DNA from: Strongylocentrotus droebachiensis
Taxonomy: Eukaryota > Echinodermata > Echinoidea > Camarodonta > Strongylocentrotidae
Reading direction: 5' to 3'
Length of the DNA: 64,000 bases
Assembly (NCBI GenBank): GCA_035222895.1
Contig: JAVYIG010000411.1
Location: 306,001-370,000 of the forward strand
Part shown: positions 1-13,500 of the stretch, in pieces
Layout of the letters: every line of letters begins with the position of its first letter
Numbering within the stretch: position 1 is the first letter of the stretch
Position numbers and translations under genes: made by a program
Notes under the pieces: model-generated
The model's database searches: none
Seen by the model: only the letters and a program-made list of their open reading frames with translations
Told to the model about the DNA's origin: nothing

Positions 1-887
1 TCAATTGATTTCATACTGTCAGCACTCATGATCTAAAAGCTTATTTAGGTTCCAAGATTGTAAACTGTGGATGTTCTGATCCTCAATTCACATGAGTCTA
101 TTTTACCGATATCCATCTCCATCAGTAAATTGTTTCCTTTTCTTCTTCATTTTTGCTTTATTAGCTTTATTTTGAGAGATTTACTGCAAAACATGATACA
201 CGACATGCATGTGCATGTATATCTGGAACGTAAAAAATGCCTAGCTAATATGATGAATTAATTGAAAGGTGAAAACAAAAAAGTTCTTCAGAATATTAGC
301 GGTACTCCAATACTGCAATAGATTTGATTAATCTGACAAATTCTTACACCACCAAGGGTGCTTTCTGAAACATCCAGTTTAACCAATGTACCTGTAGGAA
401 TTCAGGTACAACACACTTTGGGTGAAATAACAGAAAATGAAATAAACAATATATGAAAATTGTTCCAAATCAGATCAAATTTTTGACTGAGCCTAAAAAA
501 TACAACAACAGTACTGGACATAGATTTTGTAAGTATTTCTAAGTAAACTTGTAAAAGAACAATTAATAAATATATTTTATGAAATCTTTCTATTTTTGTA
601 CATATCCCACACTGTACACTGCAAGAGTGGTGATAAATACCGCTACACTGATTTCTGGTCCAGCTATTTATCGCTTGGGGGATTATCATCCACCCTGACG
701 ACATCAAGTAGGTCTTCTTAGCTTCCAAAGGCAACCATTGACCCATTATTGAGTTGTCTCTATTTTAATTGACAGTTGCGCCTGACCTAATTGAATAATT
801 CATACGATAATAATGAAATATCATTCCCCAGTGTCTAGAGCCGGGAGATTGGTCAACAAGTGAAGACTTGAGTGACTCAGACAAAGA

Positions 888-1024
888 GGCAAACGGAGAG
901 AGAAAGGAGGGGGTGGGGGAGAGTAAAAGAGGGTGGGGGAGAGTAAAAGAGGGTGAGGGAGAGGGGAGAGGATAAGAGAGAAGAAGATTGGTGGGAAAGG
1001 GAGAGAGGGAGAGAGGGGAGGAGG
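888..1024. repeat. Purine-rich stretch with 20-bp tandem unit
   Basis: G/A-only tract. A 20-bp unit (gggtgggggagagtaaaaga) is repeated from 911 to 950 with a partial third copy. Low complexity, no gene. Confidence 0.8.
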
Positions 1025-1280
1025 GGCAACATTTGTTTAGCAAAAAAATACATACCAGTACTTCTTTGTAATGCATTATGGTGTAGTGGATACAGAAAAT
1101 ATGAAGTCAACATCTTACACAAAAGAGCTTCAGAAATCAATAATCTATTAAACTCAATCACAATAAAGAGAAGAAAAATATATAATTAATATGAATTAAG
1201 ACAAGAAAATATGAGGGACAGGTTATGTATAGAAATCAATTGGGGGAAGGGAGCAAGAGAGAGGAAGGGGAGGGAGGAAG

Positions 1281-1350
1281 GTAGAGAGACAGAGAGAGAG
1301 AGAGAGATGGAGAGAGATATATATATATAGAGAGAGAGAGGAGAGAGGAG

Positions 1351-1400
<50 letters not shown>

Positions 1401-1427
1401 AGGGGGGGGGGGGAGGAGGGAGAGGGG
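1281..1427. repeat. (GA)n microsatellite running into a G tract
   Basis: Long GA dinucleotide run with a short AT interruption near 1318-1329. It continues into uninterrupted G runs from about 1391. Confidence 0.9.
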
Positions 1428-1871
1428 TCCCTAATGGAATCTAAAGTGAGCTACATGCTACAAACAGCTCACCCCGGAATATAGAATGTAATAAAATGCA
1501 AACAAAGGTTTGTGTTAATTAGACCATACTGCATGCCTCGCTCTCTACACTGGTACTCATATCAAATTCATTATCTATGTGCATCTATCCAACTCGAATA
1601 CCTACACAATACAAAACCAGACACCCAATTTTCCATGATTGACAAACCGAGTAAGAAAATTATCTGTTGATCCCAGTAAATATCAGCTTATCTAAAAGGC
1701 CCAGCCAGAGGACAATGACTTTTGGTTAACAATGAAATATAATTGAACAGCTTAGTTTGATGTAACTAATAAAAATGCAAATCAAATGACGAAAGCAATT
1801 GGAAATAAATGTTTTGTTTTGTTTGTTTTCCATTTTGTAATGGTTTATGATCTATACATCCAACTTGAAAC

Positions 1872-1976
1872 AATTCGTTCCTGTTTTCACGAAGTGACGG
1901 TAGTGAGGAAAATCTGCACGCAAATTGTATGTAATTTTCATTCACTACCGTCACTTCGTGAAAATAGGGACGAATT
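1872..1976. mobile_element. 105-bp palindromic foldback MITE, copy 1
   Basis: Near-perfect inverted repeat. The left arm begins aattcgttcctgttttcacg and the right arm is its complement, ending in gggacgaatt, with about 30 nt between the central arms. A second copy at 34354-34458 has the same arms and length. It has no coding capacity. The second copy is absent from its sister duplication, so the family has moved; superfamily not assigned. Confidence 0.8.
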
Positions 1977-3235
1977 GGTGAGCTTGCTAAATTTCATGTA
2001 TAGTTTTGCAGGTAATGAATACTTTACCTTTAAACTTCCATGTAATTCATTGAAACTTGCCATGTTATGTTTGTAGATTGTGATTCACAGGGCTGTAAAG
2101 AATGATTTGACCATCTAGAAAATACACACTTGTTATTTTACTGCCTAGTGTTGCTAATCAAACACTAACTTGACAAAAGTAACATGCTACATAGTGAATT
2201 AGATGACTCCTCTAACATGAGAATATTTAGTTAAGGTGGTCTACAATTCTACAAAATAGACATAGTAAAGGGATAAACTTTCGGTAAAATGTAAAGGTAG
2301 TTCTTTAATGTTTCCATGTAACAGTGAGACACATTTCCCTAGGATGTCATGTTTCATCAAATAGCATCTTATTTGATGTTCCTTATTTGTCTGTGACATC
2401 TACAGCATGTCGCTAGAGGGATGGGGGTACACTAAAAGCACTGTAAATAGACACTGCCGGAATCCATGCAATGTACATGTAGGACTGGTATTGACAGTAA
2501 TGTAGTCTCTCCATGTCCCCGTGGACATACCCCTGCCTCGTTTAAACAGAGAAACAGCACCAGTATTGACATCAACCTGGTATGAATCATGACTAAAATG
2601 ATATTAACATTGGAGGTACAGGTACACTCTCACTATCGCATTCTGGTATCCAACCCTTGCCACACAGCTAACCGATTCCAAACCAACTCATAAACGCAAA
2701 CAATCTCATTACTATTTTGTTCAGTCTATTCGGGTCTGATGACGATCTCTGGAGTTTAATCAAGTCTAAAATGACTAAAATTATATTAACACTTCAGATA
2801 CAGGTACCTAGTCACTCTCATATTATAGTATGAAACTCCAGTCACACCGACAAACCAATCCAATACTGACACTGACCAATAATGACCAACAAAAATCTTG
2901 GCCATCGTTGCATTTGGAGTAATGTTATTTCATGTTTGGTCCATTTTCAATCTGCTGTTGGTCTCCTTGGTGTGACTGTTGTATTTTCATGAATAAAAAT
3001 GGAGAAAAGCGTGCATTCTTATGAGTGCATCATTTAAATACAGCAGAGGGGTGTAATGTGGTGAATGTCTTTTGCAAGATATCTGCTAAATTTACATTAT
3101 AGATACACTGTTGATGAGAAACAGAAGGAACTTCAAGTCCATGGTCTGATAATGACTTTACACCTTTTTGATTCTAAGCCATTGATAAGCTAATCTGCTG
3201 ACTCAGGTCTTTTGATACATTTTGGATTTACCTTT

Positions 3236-3412
3236 CTCTCTAATTCTCTCTCTCTTCTCTCTCTCTCTCTTTCTTTCCCTTTCTCGCTCTCTCTCTCTCT
3301 CTCTCTTTTCTTTCCCCCTCTCTCTCTCTCTCTCTCTTTTTTTCTCTCTCAGTCTCTATCTCTCTGTCTCTGTCTTTTGTTCCTCTCTTTCTCACTCTCT
3401 TTCTCTTTCTCC

Positions 3413-3449
<37 letters not shown>

Positions 3450-3471
3450 TCCCCCTTTCTCTCCCTCCATC
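3236..3471. repeat. (CT)n microsatellite
   Basis: Pyrimidine-only tract dominated by CT dinucleotides. The open frames on both strands are artefacts of the repeat. Confidence 0.9.
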
Positions 3472-4237
3472 TATTTGGGATAAGATGATCTAATATGTCT
3501 ACCCAAATATGATTTCTGTTTTTAAGTATTAACTGGGGAATGACATCACCCCTCTTGCATCAAACCAAAGTTGATACATGCACATAGCTCAAGACCTAAG
3601 GCCTTGGACATGATTTACACCAATCAACCAACAGCATATTCATACAGAAATGAAATTTGTCGGTCTATTGTAATGAAATGACTTGTCATTGATGAATCAT
3701 ACCCTTTCTCCCTCCAAAATAGAACCTGGTCCATTGTCTTTCAATCTATATCTCATTGCAAACACTCTGAGGGTTATCCCTCACTACAATCCAACGTCTG
3801 CTACCATGAACAATGAATACAGTGCGGTAATAAACGGTCGCTATGGTAACCATGTTTGGATCCATATTCAGCCAGGGTAGCGTAATATGAGAAAGCGTGT
3901 GGGATATAATGTTGCAATGTTAGAATGCACACATTGATTCACTGTGTCTGGTAAACAGTGTGTGAAATAAAAGGAATAGATACAATTACCAAGCAGCTCT
4001 ACTCAGTTTTCCTTGATTTTTTGTTCCTCACACTCTCTCTCTTTCTCTCATTCATTGAGTCTAAATACAGACTGCATCTTTGCTCTTAGTCACTTTGCAT
4101 TTGTAGGCATTACACATTAAAACTGCAAATGGCCGAAATGGGTAGAGTTTACTCAATAAATTATCAATGCATTCCAATTGTGTTCAAACCAGCACAATTC
4201 CTGCAATTTTGAAAAGCTATCATTATATATTATCTAC

Positions 4238-4500
4238 TAAGAGCTAGAAGGATGCTAACACAAATACCCCCCTTTCACAGTGGGTTAATGCCTTTCGGGC
4301 TCTCAGTACATGGTGCATGCTATCAGCATGAGATGTAGACATAGAGTAATGCTATACACATGATAATTTGATACTAATTAACACTTTGATTGCTGAAAGC
4401 TAGAACAGCATTTAAATGATATCATTTACTCAGTTAAAGCCCTTCTTGCTCTCAGCACACAGTGTGTGCTATCTTCATAAGATGTAGACATAGAGAAAAT
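4238..4500. repeat. Degenerate hairpin-type repeats
   Basis: Two related stretches (about 4260-4350 and 4430-4500) share a gctctcagyacatggtg-like core followed by agatgtagacatagag. Each is preceded by a segment resembling the reverse complement of agagctagaaggatgc, so each could fold back. Similar hairpins occur at 13635-13830. Confidence 0.35.
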
Positions 4501-6347
4501 AATATAATTCCAAGAGGAAGATGCCAAACTTCTCAGAGTAAAGTTCAAAGTATAACATACTTGTTTTATATTAATTTTCCCAAGGATATACATGTAAGGC
4601 TGAAAAAGTCATCTAGGTGCAAATGGTAAAACAATTTTCTTTGTAGTGCACATGCTCACATTTCACGGTACATACATGTATGTGAAAATGCAATTATTTA
4701 CTTCACCATGGCACCTCGCACTGACGCGCATGGAATAGCTACTAGGGGCTGCTGAAAGGGATTATATCACTTTAAGGTTCAAGGCTCATGAGTCTGACAT
4801 TTCTATTTTTCACATTTACAGGTAAAAACTAAACTTTTCATGTTTTTCACGAAGCACTCAAATCACCTCAATTTTTCTAACCATGAAAGCTTTAGAGCAT
4901 TGACAAAAACCTTGTGCTCCCTGTTGACTTTAGCCCCAGAGATGCCCTACTGATGTGTTATTGAGATAACTGCAATCTTCACTTCATGAATCACTACACA
5001 TGGGACTACAGGAAAGCAGTGATTTATCACCCCTATAAATCATGTCACTATCTAATAGAGTCACATACAGCAGTAAATATTCATAGTTTAGCAGGATAAG
5101 GTTTTCCTTTGTGTTAGCTGATAGGCCTATATCATTACAAGTGATGATGTATGAGTTTCTTATATTGATACACTTATAGTGATATAAGATGAGGATATCT
5201 CTCAATATACAAATAAACAAATTGTGAACAAAGGTTTCTAAATACATCTTTTCCTTAAAAATTCAATTAGTATGAAATATAAAAAATAAAACTTAAAACA
5301 GAACTATCACAAATGTATTTACATCCAAAATTCTAAATGCTCACTCTAACACTCCTCTATCGCTGCCCTCACAAACGTATGCTCTTGAATCTCACTCAGC
5401 AGCTATTTAATTTCTTATTTAGAGATATACAAACACATCACATTCCACTTGCAAATGTAAGTGAGCATACCCCTCTAGGCTAGTTAAATCACATAATCCT
5501 GTCACACAATATATGAAGTATCAGTAACCTTAACGACACCGCTGCTCTTAAAAAGCCGTCTCATGTATTTGGTTTCCTCTCGTCTACTGCATAATTGATC
5601 TTTTGAACTTCATAACAGCAGGTTGCTTTGAAAACTGCTGCACTGTGCAATTAACCTATCAATGTCTTCATCTCATGTGGCATTCATTGTGAATCTGAAC
5701 TAAATAATGTCAAGATGATTTAAATTGGAAGAAGAATGCATGGTTCAAAGAAAAAGCAAACAATAAAAATGTGAAGACATGAATGTCAAGTTATAGGAAT
5801 CTATCTTGTACATTAATCAAATTAGTTCAATGCTCTTGGAATTCAATGTGTTAATCCCTCTATTTTTCTATGTGAATTATTGGAAGTATTTATTTATCTC
5901 TAACACAAAAGACACATCACCCATATCTTTGCCAATATATTCTTACAGGACCTGCAAAGAGTATGTCTGTTTCTAAAATTGAAGAAAAAAAATAATCTGT
6001 TTAATTTCAGAAAACTTCAACCCTTTACCCGATTTTAAATGGCTGATTTGAAATTCCCTTTATTGGTATTTCAACTCTCAAATAAAGGAATTACCTTCAT
6101 CCCTTTCATATGGGCATAAATACAGTGTATCATGTCAACTGAATATTAGACCTGTACTGAAAGGTTAATTCATTAACGTCTTTCCTTGGCCATAGATTAT
6201 CATGCAAACTATGGACTGAAAAGTGTGGGCTTTGTTCTATTTTTTAGTCTTTATGAATTCAGCCTTTATTATCACGTCATCATCAACATCTTAAATAAAC
6301 AAATTATCACATGGTTTATAAACATACTGAGCATGAAGTATACTTAC

Positions 6348-7518
6348 TTATAAGGATATCCAGTCTTTCCTTTGCCATGGCAAGGTTTTTCTTCATCTTT
6401 TCTTGTATTTTACGACCTTTCTCCCATTCTAATCCTGGATAAAAGATATAATAATGGAGGGAAAAATAAAATAAAACAATAAGGATCCTATCCATGAAAT
6501 AAGCATAGAAAGAAACTGTGTGATTTCAGAGTAACCCCAAGTTTATTAACCTCAATATATTACATATATACACATGTAATCCAACTCATACACAATACTA
6601 CAACAGGAAAAAATGTTTCTTTTATATATGAATGAATTCAAAGTAATAAGAAGAGTGAATTTTCTATAATCTGATGTCTCTCACATTCATTTAGATATAT
6701 TTGACATGATAAAAAAAAATGATTTGATCTCCCATTTCCCCCACATTCATCCAGATATTTACCCTGAGAAGCAAAAGTTTTGATCAGAGTAAAGAAAGAC
6801 AGATTTATCACAAAATTTCAAACATAATTATGCATATGTGATAAATATCGAACAAACAAGAACAAAAGAAACACAAGAACGGAACTCAAAAGCATCTCCG
6901 AAATAGATTCCAAATGACATAGACACGGAGGTATCTCATTCAAAGGATTTATTAATGGGAAGGCATTACTAACAGGTTCAATCTATATCCAGCCCCAGGC
7001 TAGAATTCACTGATCCTGGGACAATCCTCATGATGGTTTAATACTAGCAATGTAACAGAAGAAGAGGAGGGAAAGAGAGGATGAGAAGACAGGGGGGGGG
7101 GGAATGGAAGTAATGAGAAGACGAGAGAGAGAACAAGGAGACGGAAAGGAGAGGAAGACACAGCGAGAGGTGGAGAGAGAGAGAGAGGAGAGAAAAGGAG
7201 AACAATATTGAGACAGATTGAGTTAGATAAAAGGAGATAATGGCAAAGAGAACACAAAAGAACAGAATAAGAGGAAGAGATACATAAAGCTTCATCTATT
7301 GGAATTTCTTTCTTTTTTTTGTTTCATTTCATGGCACTAACGCCTTTTCCACTGATGATGTGATGAAGATAGTAATATGAAAAATGTATTCAAATTTCTA
7401 ATATGTACTCAGTTTCTTGATTTTGTATTTGATTTTCTTCAAGATAGACAGAAAGAGGAGAAAGAGAGAGAGAGAGAGAAAGATAGAGAGACAGAGAGAC
7501 AGAGAGAGAGAGAGAGAG

Positions 7519-7565
<47 letters not shown>

Positions 7566-10500
7566 GACAGAGAGAGCTGATGGAGAGGGCTAAGGACAGA
7601 GAGAGACATAAATAGGTAAATGTAGGAAGACCATATGATTTAAGCCTTGATTTCTACTTTTATTAGTTCTTATTTGACTGCAATTATCATCAAATCAAAA
7701 ATATTGCTGGCTGCCCACCAAAACGCCCTTACTACCATTGTCAAAGACAATACAAAACTGGTATTGCCTTCTTGCAGGCAGCCAATGACATGTGACAAAG
7801 CATTTATACAAAGTCCAAATCATAGGTAGGCAAGCACCCCATTTCAGAAGCAATTACAGAATTCAACTGCCATATCGTACGGTCCATCATTATATAAAAG
7901 CATCTTCTTTTGTGCATCTGTGCAAAGCTTCCAAACCTGCAAGAAAAAAAATTGGTTTGATCATGAATATTCATGACAACCTGAGCTTACGTGAGTCATC
8001 ACGGCGACACTATAGCTCTTACATGGGAAAACAATGCTGGAGGGGAGCCATCGAAGGCGACGAGACGCGCCGTGATCATGTGACCTGTATTCTAATCCTA
8101 CCACCTGTAGGTTTACCCTTTCACTCATCAAGCTCTCTTTACAATCTATTCCCCCTCCTCCTCATCCATGCATTTTCATTTTCATTCTGGTCACGGGAGG
8201 AGCAGTCCTCGAGCTCAGAGGACATCATTCCCTAAAGAATACCATCCCCTCACTCTTACCTGTGGGCACTTCTTCCATTACTTAATCACACGTCTTGTCT
8301 TGTACAACATTCTTTTCTATCTTCTTGAACATATGAACAACATGCTGATAGCACCATGCAATATGATAGGACGCCATGCCCCAAAGACTTTAATCTGTAT
8401 ATGAAGATCTTACCGGCTGCCATGTTCTAACATCTCATCTTTTCTTCTGTTTCTTGAGACCTCCTACATCTCTTGACTGCTCCCCCCTCTATCTTTCTCC
8501 CTCCCACTCTCATTCTCTTTTCCTTTTTCTCTGATTTTCTCTTCCTTTCATTATCTTTTTTCATAGCTCTCTCTCTCTCTCTCTCTGATTCTTTCTTTCT
8601 ACCTCCATCTCCTATTTTCCTGCAATATCTTTGGCAGCGTTCTCGGACAAGGTTTGGGGAATGTAAAAATTGTTTATTGAAGACAGGAAAATAATGAATG
8701 GAGAGAGAAGCTACTGGCTATGATGAATAGAAGAACAGAAAAGAAAAAACGAGCATGGGCATGTCTTTGAACTTGTATGGTTGAATTAATGAATTCAAAT
8801 GCAATCAGAATTCAAAACCACCTCAAGAAGGGGCTAAACCTGTTTGAATTTCCATTCATTCACACTGCTTCATCGATCCTCAGGAGCTTCTCCCCTCGTG
8901 CAAGGAGAAATCAATATTGGGTCGGCTTTTAAGCAACGATGCGTTCATTATGCCCTCGTGTCAACCAAGAAGGTTGCGTCATATCAAGAGAAGGCAGAAT
9001 GAAAGGTGTAAAAACTGCATCATTCATGACTGAATACATGAATCGCAATTAAACTCCTGACCCAACGTGTAATGAGCTATACTGATTGGCATCTCTTGCA
9101 TGAAGACTGTGCGAAAATGCTTTTGAGAATAAGATTATTGATTTTTGAATTTACAACAAGATGAACACTAATTACAAGCTCCATCTCACACTGCTGATAC
9201 TGGGAAAACAAAGCCATTATCATTCAGTAAAGCCTTGTCTAGACTTGATATAGTAACATGCCTAAACAAAATATTTAAACAATTTATGTGTACACAAGGG
9301 TAGAAATACATGCTCATAACGAAGCAGCTGTGAGTTAGAAGATTATAAAGCACACTGCACCTTTATTTAATTTTACTTTGCTATTTTTCAAGGAGGCTTA
9401 CAGGTGACAATCTTTAAAAATGCCAAAATATTGTTAAACATCATAATTGAAAACTTTCCTAACAGTATGGTGGCAAAATATTCATTGTTAGCAAAATTAT
9501 AGTAATTTTTCTATTAAAATTTGAAATTTACAACTAGCATTGTTTTTATGCACACCATTTGTTGTGTACATAATGAGGGCTTAAATTTTCACTTGTTGAC
9601 AGAAAACCACAGAGTGAGCTGAAACTTTGCACAAACTTTTGTAAACTCATCTCGCTGCTACAGATAAATTTTTAGATAAGTTTTTGAGGGGTTGTAAATC
9701 CCAAAGTGTCAAACCAGGGAGATGGAGAGACATAATTTCCATACCAGCAAGCAGAAGTCCTCATTAGATATTTTCTTTTTGAGGATTAAAAAAGGCTATT
9801 TTCAATACCCAATCTCTAGCTGATCTGCAGTAAAAAGACAAAATCAAGCTCTAAAGAAGTTTAATCATACCAGTTATTGGTCAGTAGAACTAATATAACT
9901 TAGTACATATTAAACTCTATAGATAGGCCTATTGAAATATGATACCAGAAAAGTTAAAAGCTTACTCTTAATTTCTCTATAATTTTATGTTCATGAACTA
10001 AAAACCATGGCCTGGCACTTTGGCAGATGAATGCTAGTAGGACAATTTTTAATTCAAATTTTAAGAAAAATTGTAAAACTTTTTAGGAGAGGCATAGTGG
10101 GCCAGTTAGCAGACAGCAGATCACACGGAACAGGGTTCAAATCCCTGCCATGGCACTCTACATCCTTTGGTGAGACATTAATACATTTGCCACACTCAAC
10201 CCAAGTAAAGTTATTTTTACCGGTAGGAATGTATTCCTTGAAGATTCAGTGCCTTCATTGGGGCAGCTAAGCTGAGCCGGGTAATAATCCAAAAGCTCTT
10301 TAGAAGCGCATAGAGACATTGATAAATATGTGACATGCACTATACATGAATAAATATTTACTTATTACTAGTAATCCTCAAAAAAAAATGAATACTAAAG
10401 TATACAGCATCCATATTATCTTATTTTCCTATCTCATTTTTGACTGAAAGTTAAGCATGCATTTTCACAATATTAGAAAGTGTCTTTGAACTTATTTGTA

Positions 10501-13500
10501 TTTTATCTCAAACTTTTTGTGAAGAATTTAGTCTAAACAATTCCATTAATGATAACACAGAATGTTTAATGTTCAGAAATGTTCTGCGTTGATTGACATT
10601 CCCAGAAATACATGTAAGCACACGTGCCCTCGCATACATACACACCATGCAAGTTTATTGATTAAGAAGAGCGAGAGGTTTCAATTATCCATCTCGTTAA
10701 AATTCAGAGACACGCAGCCACAAGTTGTTATGAACGGATGGGTTGATAAGAGTCATGCGAGGCTAATGTTGAGCTAATGTGTGACACACACATACAGATA
10801 CAACGCTTCTAACCCTAATGAGTGTGCCCCGGGGATATAGAGCTACCCTCGTAAAGAGGCTGTCACTCAGCTTTTTATAGCACATTTTCTACAGTTTATA
10901 AACGGCAGCATGTTACATCAATACACTATTCTGAATAGTGTCAATTATTATCAATTTTCCAATTTAGATTAGATTGGATTGGAAAGTTCTATAAAATATT
11001 CATGAATTAATGATATATTCCATTATATTCCTTGTGCTAAATTTCTTGTCCATGATTAGTCATGAGCACTTAATGTGATTGTACATGTATGCATGAACAT
11101 GAATATCTCATAAAAAGCAAGCCCTTTACTATTTTTCATATCTGTGATGTCAGAGTATGTTGTTTAAAAAAAAAGTTATTTCCCTTGTTAGCTTGCAGAG
11201 AAATGTTTTGTGCAAAAAGCCAAGTGACCGACTTGCAAAAATCAGCTACTTATGTGGAAAGCTAAACAGCTTGCCAGACTGAAAATATCACTTTTGATGC
11301 CCACTTGTTGCTCAGTGGGTAATGATAAAGTAACAACTTTCACAAAGTTACTAGCAAAATGGAGTAACACTGCAAAGATGAGGTGTTTAAATATACCCTA
11401 CCTTAATTTCTGACACCAGCTATTCTACAGGGTTTCAGCCTCTGCAATAGTCCCATTTCCTATTTGGATTGCACCCTCAGGAAATTCAACTAGAATCTCT
11501 CAAAGCAGAGTGTATTTCACACTATTTGTACACATTGTATATACACAACTGCTTTATAATTTCAAGCACTGGTTTGTGCAGATCTACACTTCAGACAAAA
11601 CCAAGAAAAATTTGGAAATTTGGAAATCTGTGTGCTGATAGCTCGGATATAACTTACTCTATGCTAAAACTGTGATTACAATGTAGTTAACACCCTTTTG
11701 GCTCACAAGAGAAGTTATTGGCTTGCAATATAAAAATTGACATGTTTTACCTATATTTATTGAGATCTAGGTTACAAATCAAATGCATTCTCTGATTCTT
11801 TAAAGTGACCTTTACTCCTCTAGTGGACTCCTAACTGGTGTGGTCAATTGACCGATACGCCTTGACGATGCTGGTCACTGAGGTCTGGATGCTTCAGTGG
11901 AAATGGAGCAGAAAAGATGAGTGACTTGAATTCTCAATTATTCATAGCAGCACAGCTATTTATATCATTCATATCACGCCTTGGGGCCTTCTTCAGAATA
12001 TAAAACCGGAGAAGGCCGTACATTTTAATGGACGGATCTTCTCAGATGACTTGATAGATGCAGGGAGAGAGAGTACAGATCTGGTGAATAATTTGGAATG
12101 AACTTTTACAAAAAGAGAAAGAATCTGACTGTATGATGAAGATTAAATGAAGAAAGAATGTTTGATTTCTATCCATAAGAAAATAGAAGACAAATACTGT
12201 AGTCTAGTTCTGTAAGAAATACCATAAAAAACCATACAGAGCACAGTACAAAAATATAAAAAATTCTGCATGTTTAAAATGACTGGGTGTAACGTAGACC
12301 TACATGTTATTATCATGAGTGCCTGTAAATTTAGATTTCATTTAAGTAGGCCTATATGAAAAAGTGAAAGTCAAAGGTCACTTTTAACATATTTTTTGTT
12401 ATTCTGCATCTTAATGATCAATTTTTCCTTCTTAAAAATTTAGTACAAATTTGTCCTCAATCAAGATATGTGCATATAGTAAGCTGGCAAATACAACAAG
12501 AAATTTTCATCGGAATTGCGTCGGAATTGGTCACTTTTGGTTGCAAAATGCTATCTCTCTGTTATGATTTTGATTAATGTCACTGGTCAAATGGTACAAG
12601 GGACTGAACAAGATGATTAAAATCTGGTTGAAATTGTCATTTTATTTTATTCCTTGAACTTCAACTGACTGTAGTGCCTGCCATCATTACTCATTACTTG
12701 ATTGAATTAAGGTTGTATATTTCTCATTTGATATTGATTGATGACTAGTCTTTAACTACACACCTTCACAGCTGGGTATCAATTCATCATTTCTGCCTGG
12801 CCAATTAACCTCACTTTCCTTCAAAGACGGACATACACTCATTTCTGCTTTCTAAATTCATAACATCTTGATTGATTTAATAACGTTTGTTAAGAAGCTA
12901 ACTGTGTTTACAACAAGACTCGTGTCTCAAAGTATGTTTATATCATATTATTGATATCATTTGAAAGGCCTTGATTAGTGACTCTCTTCCTCATTAGTCA
13001 TATTCCTAAGACTGCTTTAAAATCAAATGCATCCTTCTCAAATTGATGTCACTTTTCATTTTTTGTCTCTAATCCCCTACATAACACCCTAATCAAATTA
13101 TAATTGTTGTAATTGTCAGATTTTAATTGTCAACCTTCCCTCCTCTCTTGCCTCTCTTGAACTATCTCTCAATCTTCTCCACTTCTTCCACATCTTTCTA
13201 GAATTCATCTACTTTTCCATCTATCCCTTTTCCCTCTCTGCCATTCCCACAACACTCCATCCAATCTCAGTTCGCTATGTTAACTGAGAGTCAGACTCAA
13301 TGATGTACATATACTCTCTAGATTCGGTAATTGGAAAGAGAAGTAGATAGGACAGTGCGGTTTTCTTTTACACTCATGATAGTTAATGTAAAGCCAGTTT
13401 CGGAAAAGGTCAGCATTATCTTCCCTCCTCAAAGCTTAGTTTCTATTTGCAGCAGGCTGTAGTACCATTTTACATCACGCAAACACACACATATATGGCA

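Larger units (their letters stand above)
1..6347. other. Non-coding: spastin intron 3 and possibly later introns
   Basis: I found no convincing coding exon here on either strand. The next spastin exons (linker and AAA ATPase) were looked for by reading the minus strand and were not seen, so they probably lie left of the window. Contents are GA/CT microsatellites, a 105-bp palindrome, a degenerate pair of about 100-bp repeats near 2588-2690 and 2769-2875 sharing a gactaaaat...ttaaca...tacaggtac core, and hairpin-like repeats at 4.2-4.5 kb. The short open frames in the CT and GA tracts are simple-repeat artefacts. Confidence 0.6.

Noticed and set aside
402..746. 114-residue minus-strand frame as a further spastin exon
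   Set aside because: No similarity to spastin linker or AAA motifs and no suitable splice sites recognised.
3212..3493. Open frames on both strands in the CT tract
   Set aside because: Dinucleotide repeats are open in several frames by nature; no domain or splice context.
10085..10170. Possible tRNA gene (B-box match)
   Set aside because: No acceptor stem or complete cloverleaf can be formed, and the downstream body recurs elsewhere, so it is a SINE head.
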